This document shows, piece by piece, positions 1-5,920 of a DNA stretch of 5,977 bases (its first letter is position 1; the number at the start of each line of letters is the position of its first letter). The notes beneath the pieces are model-generated. The model saw only the letters and a list, made by a program, of their open reading frames with translations, made no database searches and was not told the origin of the DNA. A program made the translations under genes and the position numbers. The DNA lies in NCBI GenBank assembly GCA_903861055.1, contig CAIOSU010000149.1, positions 1 through 5,977 of the forward strand. The letters are read 5' to 3'. The DNA comes from an uncultured bacterium. Its GTDB lineage: Bacteria; Bacteroidota; Bacteroidia; Chitinophagales; CAIOSU01.

Positions 1-56
1 AGCACATCAGTACATTGATTTTCAAATTGACTCATTTCCAAATTTTCAAATTAATA
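1..56. repeat. A/T-rich leader with a short direct repeat
   Basis: The 10-mer TTTTCAAATT occurs at 19-28 and again at 43-52, with a degraded version between. The stretch is low-complexity and lies just before the AlkD gene. Reading frame is open through it, so it could be mistaken for an N-terminal extension of that gene, but its composition looks intergenic. No function can be assigned. Confidence 0.45.
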
Positions 57-749
57 ATGCACACTTACCTACAACCCCTCGTATCGGCCTTGGAGGCTGC
101 CGCCAACCCAACCCTAGCTGGGCCCATGGAAAAGTATATGAAAAACCACTTCGTTTTTTATGGCATCAAAAGCCCGCAGCGAAAGGAAGTTTTTAGAAGC
201 TTCACTAAGGAGTATGGATTGCCGCAATTAACAGATCTAGAAGATATAATAAAGGCGCTTTGGGAAATGCCCTACCGCGAGTGCCATTACGTAGCTATTG
301 ATTTGCTGGATAAAATGCTTAAAAAGCTGGAACCGAAACACTTGCCCATGATTGAGGAAATTCTAACTACCCATAGCTGGTGGGACACGGTAGACTTTAT
401 CGCATCGCACCAAATAGGAGGACTATTGAAAAAATACCCTGAACTAATACCAGAGAATACCGAACGTTGGATAAGCAGCGATAACTTTTGGCTGCAACGT
501 GCATCCATATTACACCAATTGGGCTTCCATAAAAATACCGATGCAGAGCGCCTATTCCGATATTGTAGATTACGAGCAAGCAGCAAAGAATTCTTCATCA
601 GGAAAGGCATAGGATGGGCATTGAGGCAGTATTCATATACCAATTCTAATGCCGTTTTGCAGTTTGTAGCCGAAAACGACCTGTCACCATTAAGCAAACG
701 GGAGGCGCTTAAAGGCATCAACCGAAAACAGCTTAAAGGCCTAAACTAA
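57..749 (+). CDS. alkD: AlkD-family DNA alkylation repair protein (DNA glycosylase)
   Basis: A 230-residue cytoplasmic all-helical protein of the AlkD (HEAT-like repeat) family, which excises alkylated purines such as 3-methyladenine and 7-methylguanine in base excision repair. The signature HSWWDTVD is at residues 106-113. Trp109, Asp113, Arg148 (in FWLQRAS) and Trp187 (in KGIGWALRQYS) fall at the same numbers as the key residues I recall for Bacillus cereus AlkD, so both catalysis and the start at 57 are supported. An in-frame ATG at 15 would add 14 residues, but that stretch is the A/T-rich repeat leader and is unlikely to be coding. Length is normal and there are no frame breaks. The stop codon is 5 bp from that of the convergent carbonic anhydrase gene, with no room for a separate terminator. 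Nothing in the neighbourhood ties it to an Ada/AlkA-type alkylation operon. Confidence 0.9.
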   Translation: MHTYLQPLVSALEAAANPTLAGPMEKYMKNHFVFYGIKSPQRKEVFRSFTKEYGLPQLTDLEDIIKALWEMPYRECHYVAIDLLDKMLKKLEPKHLPMIEEILTTHSWWDTVDFIASHQIGGLLKKYPELIPENTERWISSDNFWLQRASILHQLGFHKNTDAERLFRYCRLRASSKEFFIRKGIGWALRQYSYTNSNAVLQFVAENDLSPLSKREALKGINRKQLKGLN

Positions 750-754
750 GCCAA

Positions 755-1393
755 CTATTTATCCAACTCATAACGTAAGGCAGGAGCTACGCAATCTGGG
801 CAATCGGCGGTTACGCCAAGGTCGTGCAAGTGCCCGTTTTTGAGGCTATACACCAAGCCATGTATTTTCGGGAACTTGCCATTTTGCCATTCTTCCTGAA
901 TAAACGAAATTTCTGATAATGCACGAACCCCCTCCATTACGTTCAGTTCAACCAACCTATCGGAGCGAAGCTCATCTGTTGCAAGGGCGTCCAATTAGTC
1001 TTGGTGCAAGCGTTGTACATTTTTTATATTACTCAACCAACCATCAATAAACCCAAAGCTCTTTTTGCTCATGGCAGCCAGCACGCCCCCACAACCGTAG
1101 TGGCCACAAACAATTATGTGCTTTACTTTAAGATGTTTTACGGCATAAAACACTACACTAAGCATGTTATAATCGGTGAGTTGTACCACATTGGCAATGT
1201 TGCGGTGCACAAAAATGGCTCCTGGCAGGGTACCAGTAATCTCGTTAGCTGGCACCCGGCTATCTGAGCATCCAATCCACAAATACTCAGGGGTTTGTAG
1301 TTTTGATAGTTTTTCGAAAAAATCAGGTTTATCGCGCTTTACTTCCGCTGCCCACTTTTGGTTTCCATCTAAAAGTTCACTTAGCTCTTCCAT
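755..1393 (-). pseudogene. can: Beta-class carbonic anhydrase interrupted by one in-frame stop codon
   Basis: The gene encodes a cytoplasmic beta-carbonic anhydrase (CO2 + H2O to bicarbonate + H+). Read from the ATG at 1393, residues Cys42, Asp44, Arg46, His98 and Cys101 (in GCSDSRVPAN and CGHYGCGG) match the zinc ligands and Asp/Arg dyad of Escherichia coli Can, number for number. After ...VQRLHQD (residue 132) comes TAA at 995-997. The same frame then continues for 79 codons (LDALATDEL, LVELNVMEGV, IHGLVYSLKNGHLHDLGV) to a TAG at 755-757. Both parts together give 212 codons, the usual family length. Relatives have an acidic residue (QDELDAL-type) at the stop, so one G-to-T change (GAA to TAA) would explain it. 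The truncated 132-residue product keeps the metal site but loses the C-terminal strand and helices of the fold and is probably inactive. The rest is undamaged, so the change is recent, or it is a sequencing or assembly error. Confidence 0.85.
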
Positions 1394-1441
1394 ATGCTAT
1401 TAGTTTATGTTGAGTACTTTTATGTAATACCAAGATATGAA

Positions 1442-1470
1442 TTTGCGCTAAAATGTATGAATATGTTTTG
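1442..1470 (+). promoter_or_regulatory. Possible Bacteroidota-type promoter for the PaiB-like gene
   Basis: TTTG at 1442-1445 is followed after 16 bp by TATGTTTTG (1462-1470). This resembles the Bacteroidota -33 TTG and -7 TAnnTTTG elements, but the -7 box has one extra base. It would start transcription near 1477 and leave a leader of about 60 nt before the ATG at 1539. It lies in the 145-bp divergent spacer, which must also hold the carbonic anhydrase promoter; I could not identify that one convincingly. Confidence 0.3.
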
Positions 1471-1538
1471 GACTAAAAACAAAAACAAAATGCGTAAAAC
1501 TACTGAACCCATCAACCGCAAACATTAACTTTACGAGT

Positions 1539-2141
1539 ATGTTTATACCTGAAGAATTTAGAGAAAACAACCCAGAAACGTTGCTAGCCTTTATGCGCAG
1601 CCATCCCTTTGCGGTATTGGTAACAGGCAGCACGCTTATGGGTACGCACCTGCCTTTTATTATCAATACAACTAGCGATAAAATAACGCTTACTAGCCAT
1701 ATGGCCTTGTCGAACCCACAAGCAAAAATATTAGATGGACAGCGAGTGATGGTAATATTTAGTGGGCCACATGCTTATATTGCACCAAGCCTTTATGCCA
1801 ATAAAGTGCAAGTGCCCACTTGGAACTATGTGGCCGTGCATGCCTATGGAACGGCTAAGCTAATTGAAGGCCAAGAAGCCCAAATAGCGTTAATGGAACG
1901 AACCTTTACCGAGTTCGGACCCGAATATGTGGGGCAATGGCGCACCTTACCTAACCAATATCGAGATGCACTGCTGCAGCACATACAAGCATTTGAAATT
2001 GAAGTGATCGAATGGCAAGGCCAATTCAAACTCAACCAAAACAAGCCCCAAAGCGACAGAGCTAACATCATAGCTTCATTAGAGGCTAGTGGCGATGCGT
2101 ACGCTATTGAAACGGCTGTCTATATGCGGCATATAGATTGA
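1539..2141 (+). CDS. paiB: PaiB-type FMN-binding protein (putative negative regulator)
   Basis: A 200-residue protein of the PaiB family (FMN-binding split-barrel fold). Family motifs appear in order: an N-terminal MFIPEEF, HPFAVLVT (22-29), THLPF (36-40), SHMALSNPQ (53-61), GPHAYIAPSLY (76-86), VPTWNYVAVHAYG (92-104) and FKLNQNKPQSDR (163-174). Length is typical and the family's conserved blocks are all present. In Bacillus subtilis, PaiB was described as a repressor of sporulation and protease genes together with the acetyltransferase PaiA. The fold is that of flavin-binding oxidoreductase-like proteins, with no classic helix-turn-helix, so a biochemical role in place of direct DNA binding is quite possible. 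No PaiA-like gene is adjacent. It is transcribed divergently from the carbonic anhydrase and appears monocistronic, since the next gene has its own promoter and riboswitch. Confidence 0.88.
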   Translation: MFIPEEFRENNPETLLAFMRSHPFAVLVTGSTLMGTHLPFIINTTSDKITLTSHMALSNPQAKILDGQRVMVIFSGPHAYIAPSLYANKVQVPTWNYVAVHAYGTAKLIEGQEAQIALMERTFTEFGPEYVGQWRTLPNQYRDALLQHIQAFEIEVIEWQGQFKLNQNKPQSDRANIIASLEASGDAYAIETAVYMRHID

Positions 2142-2218
2142 AACAGCATTTACAAGCTTTTAAACTTGAGATTCAAATTTCAATTATAAATCGTACTGCA
2201 TAAATCGACAATAAAAAT

Positions 2219-2226
2219 TATCTTTA
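2219..2226 (+). promoter_or_regulatory. Probable -7 element of the riboswitch transcript
   Basis: TATCTTTA matches the Bacteroidota -7 consensus TAnnTTTG at 7 of 8 positions. Transcription would begin at about 2232-2234, only a few bases before the P1 stem of the cobalamin aptamer (2239), which is the expected geometry. No clear TTG is found at -33; CTG at 2196-2198 is the nearest candidate. Confidence 0.5.
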
Positions 2227-2238
2227 CCCTCGGATTAC

Positions 2239-2458
2239 GATGTTGTAGGTGTCTTGTTTTAAACAAGACTTAATAGGGAATCCGGTGCAAATCCGGAGCA
2301 ATCCCCGTTGCTGTAAGTTCCACACGGTGAGTGTTTAGCAAATTCTAGACAAGCCAAATGCTCGCCCAAAACCTTGTCCAAAATGCCACTTTTTCGCTTC
2401 GGTGAAATGGGAAGGCGGCCAAGGCGGAATGAGCCAGAAGACCTGCCTACTGCACATC
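2239..2458 (+). promoter_or_regulatory. Cobalamin (B12) riboswitch aptamer
   Basis: A leader RNA element that binds cobalamin and lowers expression of the genes behind it. P1 can form from GATGT (2239-2243) with ACATC (2454-2458) and TAGG (2246-2249) with CCTA (2446-2449). A local hairpin GTCTTG/CAAGAC (2251-2256 with 2264-2269) follows. The conserved core starts with GGGAATCCGGTGCAAATCCGG (2276-2295 and following) and continues to CCCCGTTGCTGTAAG (2303-2317), matching the family pattern around GGTG-N-ATCC and CTGTNA. A variable insert includes GACAAG/CTTGTC (2348-2353 with 2373-2378). The B12 box GCCAGAAGACCTGCC is at 2433-2447. Order, spacing and sequences all fit the family. It lies 107 nt before the propeller gene, which should therefore be repressed when cobalamin is plentiful. 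Confidence 0.95.
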
Positions 2459-2460
2459 TT

Positions 2461-2535
2461 ATTCCCAGGTCTTCGGGGAGAAAGACCTGGAATAGCAACC
2501 CACGTGGGTCTTCTATTCCCGTATTATTACTCCCC
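2461..2535 (+). promoter_or_regulatory. Putative riboswitch expression platform with competing hairpins
   Basis: CAGGTCTTC (2466-2474) is a perfect 9-nt complement of GAAGACCTG in the B12 box (2437-2445). It is also complementary to AAGACCTG (2482-2489), with which it forms a 12-bp hairpin with one bulge (2461-2473 with 2482-2493, loop of 8). A third structure competes for the 3' arm: GGAATAG (2489-2495) with CTATTCC (2513-2519), enclosing the palindrome ACCCACGTGGGT (2498-2509). GGTCTTC recurs at 2507-2513. GGGGAG (2475-2480) can pair with CTCCCC (2530-2535), which is followed by ATTTCTTTT. The pairings are read directly; that they switch on ligand binding is inference from known anti-B12-box mechanisms. 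Whether control is at termination or at translation is unclear. Confidence 0.65.
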
Positions 2536-2564
2536 ATTTCTTTTAACTCAAAACATTAAAAGCA

Positions 2565-4124
2565 ATGGGATACAACCATCTCAAACCAACCCTTTTACTC
2601 TTGGCCACAGTGTTGTGGGCCAATGTTGCAACCGCACAAGCTACGGAACCTTACCTAAAAGAAGTGCTCGTGCTCAATGGAGGCCAGTATGGCAACCCAC
2701 AGGAAGATATCACATTAATTGGATACAATCCTTTCACCGGTGCCACACGAATAAGCGATACCATCCGCAGCCAAAGCATACAAGCTTTGTTAATTGAAGG
2801 TAACTTTGCCTACATTGCTGCCGAAGACTCATTGGTAAAAATTAGTTTAACCGATTTTACCAGAGTAGCACAAGCGCGCTTTCCGGGCGCTAGCACCTAC
2901 AGTCTTGCGCTGTACAACAACCAATTGCTGGTAGGCAACTGGTATGGGCAAGCCGATAGCAACCTATATGTTTTCGATAAAAGCGACTTGACACTGGACT
3001 ATGTAGTGCCGCAAATTGAACAAGGCGTTAAGGGCATTGCTATCATTGGCGACACTGCTTATCTAGCGCAAAACCTTAATGATGCAAACTACAGCGACTC
3101 GGCAGGCTATTTGTCGCTGGTGTATTTACCTACTAGCACTTTTATAAAAAACGTGCCCGGCGATGGTGTTTCGGATATCGGCAAACTTCAAAACTATGCA
3201 GGGGGTTTTATTGGCATAGGCAGTGCAACCGATATGGCCAGTTTTTATGACCCAACCGATGGTAGCTTAAATATTAACCCGATAGGGTTGGATGTTACTG
3301 GTGGATATGGAAACTTAATGCAATTGGTAAACGACACCTTGTTCGGGGTGTTTGATGATAAAATTGGCAGCATTAATGTAACTAATGGTAACCTAATCAA
3401 TGCCTCTTTGGTAGATACTTTAATTACCTCCTTCGTTTACGATACATTAAGCCAAAACTTCTACGTTACTCAAACAGACTACTTTAGCTATACTCGTGGT
3501 ATAGTGTTTAATAAAACAGGCGTGCCTATTGATACCTTCCTAACGGGCTATGCACCTGAGGCTATGGGCTTGGTATATGGTGTGAATACTGCACCGGTTG
3601 CGGTTGATGATGCGATTCACAATTACAATTCGCACTTCTTAACCTACGATGTACTATCAAATGACTATGATCAAGATGGAGACAGCTTAGTAATAACTAT
3701 CATCGTTCAACCCACTTATGGTAATGCGGTGATTGTTAACAATATTATTGAGTTTACTGATACCTTTTCTCAGGATTGGATAATTTTTCGTGATACTATC
3801 ACATATCAAATATGCGATTACAACGGGGCTTCGCTATGTTCAGTAGCAAAATTGTCTATTTATACAGAGTGGGAAGGGGTGCAAGACCTTAAAAACTTAA
3901 ACCTTGCCATATACCCTAACCCTGTTAGTGACAACTTGGCTATTAGCAATACGGGTAACGAGGCGCAGACATTGGTTTTAACTGACCTTGCTGGCCGCAC
4001 GTTAAAAACCATGATTGCCCAAAGAAACACCACCACTACCATTGACCTTAGCAACCTTGCCCGAGGGCTATACCTGTTGCTAGGTGCCGATGGTAATTTC
4101 GCACAAAAAGTAGTGAAGCAATAA
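2565..4124 (+). CDS. Secreted beta-propeller protein with T9SS tail, possible BtuG-like cobalamin binder
   Basis: 519 residues. A signal peptide (about 1-26, hydrophobic LLLLATVLWANVATAQA) has no lipobox cysteine. Residues about 27-340 form repeated blade-like units (VLVLNGGQYGN, LIEGNFAYIAAEDSLVKISL, LYNNQLLVGNWYG, AIIGDTAYLAQN, LVNDTLFGVFDDKIGSI), typical of a YncE/DUF5074-type propeller. Residues about 341-432 (NTAPVAVDDA, VLSNDYDQDGDSL) are a cadherin-like/Big_9 domain. Residues about 445-519 (LAIYPNPVSDNL, LTDLAGRTL, LARGLYLL) are a type A T9SS sorting domain, so the protein is secreted or anchored outside the outer membrane. It is the first gene behind the cobalamin riboswitch. BtuG of Bacteroides is a surface propeller that binds B12 very tightly and is also riboswitch-controlled; the opening VLN-G-xxGN pattern is similar. 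Cobalamin binding is inference, the domain order is visible. A generic T9SS-secreted propeller is the alternative. Confidence 0.85.
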   Translation: MGYNHLKPTLLLLATVLWANVATAQATEPYLKEVLVLNGGQYGNPQEDITLIGYNPFTGATRISDTIRSQSIQALLIEGNFAYIAAEDSLVKISLTDFTRVAQARFPGASTYSLALYNNQLLVGNWYGQADSNLYVFDKSDLTLDYVVPQIEQGVKGIAIIGDTAYLAQNLNDANYSDSAGYLSLVYLPTSTFIKNVPGDGVSDIGKLQNYAGGFIGIGSATDMASFYDPTDGSLNINPIGLDVTGGYGNLMQLVNDTLFGVFDDKIGSINVTNGNLINASLVDTLITSFVYDTLSQNFYVTQTDYFSYTRGIVFNKTGVPIDTFLTGYAPEAMGLVYGVNTAPVAVDDAIHNYNSHFLTYDVLSNDYDQDGDSLVITIIVQPTYGNAVIVNNIIEFTDTFSQDWIIFRDTITYQICDYNGASLCSVAKLSIYTEWEGVQDLKNLNLAIYPNPVSDNLAISNTGNEAQTLVLTDLAGRTLKTMIAQRNTTTTIDLSNLARGLYLLLGADGNFAQKVVKQ

Positions 4125-4144
4125 CCTTGAAGCACTTGATTAGA

Positions 4145-4205
4145 GGATTAGAAAAGGATTTGAACATAGTATGCGAAAATCCTTTTCTAATCTATAAATC
4201 CTTTT
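4145..4205 (+). repeat. Intercistronic 16-bp inverted repeat with a duplicated right arm
   Basis: GATTAGAAAAGGATTT (4146-4161) is perfectly complementary to AAATCCTTTTCTAATC (4177-4192), with a 15-nt loop. The inner part of the right arm, AAATCCTTTT, is repeated at 4196-4205, 6 bases before the next start codon, and could compete for AAAAGGATTT (4152-4161). There is no T run directly after the main stem, so it is a poor match to a standard intrinsic terminator. It may stabilise the upstream message, attenuate read-through, or control translation of the next gene. Confidence 0.75.
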
Positions 4206-4211
4206 AAAATC

Positions 4212-5696
4212 ATGGTTCTAACAAAATACATACTGGCTTTACTGATGTTGCCTATCGCAGCATCTGCCAACAATGTATCCATAAGCAACCTACAGCTACC
4301 CGACAACCAAACCATACAGTTTGACATTGCTTGGGACAATGCTTGGGATTGGGACAGCGTGGCTGAACCCTTTAACCATGATGCCGTTTGGGTATTCGTG
4401 AAAGTGCATTATCCCGCCAATACTTGGACACATGGGGATGTAAGTACTACGGCAAACGACCATACAATTGGTTCGCCATTGAGCATTGAAACCGTGACAG
4501 ATGGTAAAGGTGTATTTATCCGCCGAAATGATGGGCTGGCAGACAATGTAGCTAACACCTCTGTTACGCTCAAACTACAAAACCCTTTACCCAATGACGT
4601 ATATGCCATCAAAATTTTTGGGGTGGAGATGGTGTATGTGCCCGAAGGACCCTATTATTTGGGTGACAGCACTAGCTTTGATGCCTTAGGGCGTGGAAAT
4701 GACAAGGGGCCTTTATTGATTAATAGTGAAAGTGCCATTACTCTAGGCAATAGCGCAACCCAACTAAGCAATAGCAACGACGAGCCGCCAGTGGGCGACA
4801 TTCCTGCAGCCTTCCCGAAAGGATATGGTGGGTTTTATAGCATGAAGTATGAAATCAGCCAAGAGCAGTACAAAGACTTTTTAAACTGCCTGAACCTAGC
4901 CCAACAAACCTCCCGCACTGCCACTGCGCCCACAGGCAATGTTGGGCTACTGGCACTTAGTAGCTTTGCTACCAACCGCAACGGCATTCGCATTGGCACA
5001 TCATCCACTGGCAGCCCCCCAGCAGTGTATGTATGCGACGACAACATCACCGATGCGCCCAACAGCAACAACGATGGGCAAAACCGTGCTTGTAACTTCC
5101 TGAGCTGGAACGATGTAGCCGCTTGGCTCGATTGGGCAGCCCTGCGCCCAATGACCGAGCTGGAGTTTGAGAAAATAAACCGCGGAAATACTTACCCCGT
5201 AAATGGCGAATTTGCTTGGGGCACGCCACTAGTTGTAGATGCCAATACCTTGGCGCATGATGGCCTGCCCAACGAAACCATTACTGATGCCGTGCCTGCT
5301 GGCTATGGACTCGGCAGTCATGGGTATTTGGGTCCGCAAGGAGGGCTGCGCTGTGGCTTTGGGGGCAGCGACTCTAGCAACCGCCTTACTATTGGCGCGG
5401 GCTACTATGGAGCAACCGAAATGAGCGGCAACCTTTGGGAACTGGTAATAACCACTACAACCACCCAAGGCCTAGCCTATAATGGAACCACAGGCGACGG
5501 TAACTTGGATACTAACGGCAACGCCAATACGACCACATGGCCTAGCACCAATGCACAAGGCGCCGGCCACCGAGGCGGGGCTTGGAACAGTGGCATATTG
5601 CCCGACTATAGAGACCTAGCGATAAGCGATAGGTTTTACATTGGCCTAGTGCCCACCAACAGGCGCAACACTGGCGGCGGAAGAGGCTGCAGATAA
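4212..5696 (+). CDS. Secreted FGE-sulfatase/SUMF1-fold protein, non-catalytic type
   Basis: 494 residues. A short signal peptide (MVLTKYILALLMLPIAASA, cut near residue 19) supports the start at 4212 and export across the inner membrane. Residues about 20-138 form a beta-rich domain with many aromatic residues (FDIAWDNAWDWDS, AVWVFVKVHY, DGKGVFIRR). I recognise it from Bacteroidota proteins of this architecture but cannot name it. The FGE-sulfatase (SUMF1/EgtB/PvdO) domain runs from about 139 to the end: VEMVYVPEGPYYLGD (138-152), MKYEISQEQYKDFLN (211-225), LSWNDVAAWLDW and RPMTELEFEK (297-321), GATEMSGNLWEL (400-411) and HRGGAWNSG (453-461). The cysteine pair of true formylglycine-generating enzymes is absent from 453-494, so sulfatase activation is unlikely and a binding or structural role fits better. 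No T9SS tail is seen. It lies 87 bp behind the propeller gene on the same strand and is probably co-transcribed under the B12 riboswitch. Confidence 0.85.
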   Translation: MVLTKYILALLMLPIAASANNVSISNLQLPDNQTIQFDIAWDNAWDWDSVAEPFNHDAVWVFVKVHYPANTWTHGDVSTTANDHTIGSPLSIETVTDGKGVFIRRNDGLADNVANTSVTLKLQNPLPNDVYAIKIFGVEMVYVPEGPYYLGDSTSFDALGRGNDKGPLLINSESAITLGNSATQLSNSNDEPPVGDIPAAFPKGYGGFYSMKYEISQEQYKDFLNCLNLAQQTSRTATAPTGNVGLLALSSFATNRNGIRIGTSSTGSPPAVYVCDDNITDAPNSNNDGQNRACNFLSWNDVAAWLDWAALRPMTELEFEKINRGNTYPVNGEFAWGTPLVVDANTLAHDGLPNETITDAVPAGYGLGSHGYLGPQGGLRCGFGGSDSSNRLTIGAGYYGATEMSGNLWELVITTTTTQGLAYNGTTGDGNLDTNGNANTTTWPSTNAQGAGHRGGAWNSGILPDYRDLAISDRFYIGLVPTNRRNTGGGRGCR

Positions 5697-5750
5697 AATG
5701 AGGGATGTGAAATGAGAAATGAGAAACTACAAATAACAAAATACGTAAGT

Positions 5751-5797
5751 TCCTCCCCCTTTTTCGGGGGGAGGTTAGGAGGGGGTTGTTGGGCGAG
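5751..5797. repeat. G/C-rich palindromic repeat, copy 1
   Basis: CCTCCCCC (5752-5759) pairs with GGGGGAGG (5767-5774) across a 7-nt loop. A further G-rich half follows (TTAGGAGGGGG, TTGTTGGGCGAG). The whole 47-nt unit recurs at 5852-5899 with two substitutions and one extra G. It lies 54 bp after the SUMF1 stop. It could end or insulate transcription between convergent genes, but no T run follows the stem on this strand. Confidence 0.85.
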
Positions 5798-5851
5798 AAT
5801 TGTATCCGCAAGTAACTTAGGCTGTTCAATCGAAGGTGCAACCGGGCAAGC

Positions 5852-5899
5852 TCCTCCCCCTTTTTCAGGGGGAGGTTGGGAGGGGGTTGTTGGGGCGAG
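5852..5899. repeat. G/C-rich palindromic repeat, copy 2, with G-quadruplex motif
   Basis: The second copy of the element at 5751-5797, in the same orientation. The stem CCTCCCCCT (5853-5861) pairs with AGGGGGAGG (5867-5875) around the loop TTTTC. The G-rich half (5868-5895) has four runs of three or more G separated by loops of 5, 1 and 5 nt, which fits the canonical G-quadruplex pattern. Copy 1 lacks the third such run. Repeats of this CTCCCCC-TTTTT-GGGGGAGG kind are often dispersed in intergenic DNA; dispersal here cannot be seen from one window. Confidence 0.85.
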
Positions 5900-5920
5900 T
5901 AGTGCAGCCGAAAGCACCCC

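Noticed and set aside
15..56. N-terminal extension of the AlkD protein from the ATG at 15
   Set aside because: The stretch is a low-complexity direct-repeat leader, and residue numbering from 57 lines up with known AlkD active-site positions.
755..994. A separate small gene starting from TTG at 994 on the minus strand
   Set aside because: Its sequence is the C-terminal third of the carbonic anhydrase in the same frame as the upstream part. It is better described as the remainder of one interrupted gene.
995..997. Stop-codon reassignment or programmed recoding at the TAA
   Set aside because: TAA also ends the AlkD, propeller and SUMF1 genes at the expected lengths, and no recoding element is evident next to this codon.
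2402..2797. Plus-strand open frame through the riboswitch
   Set aside because: It runs across the B12 box and expression platform and overlaps the propeller gene out of frame, with no recognisable protein pattern.
4146..4192. Classical Rho-independent terminator after the propeller gene
   Set aside because: The stem is A/T-rich and has no T run behind it, so I list it as an inverted repeat of unknown role.
4212..5696. Genuine formylglycine-generating enzyme activating a sulfatase
   Set aside because: The C-terminal segment that should carry the catalytic cysteine pair has only one cysteine, the penultimate residue, and no sulfatase gene is nearby.
5751..5899. A CRISPR array
   Set aside because: There are only two units, with a 54-bp interval between them and strong internal palindromes. 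There is no leader and there are no cas genes.
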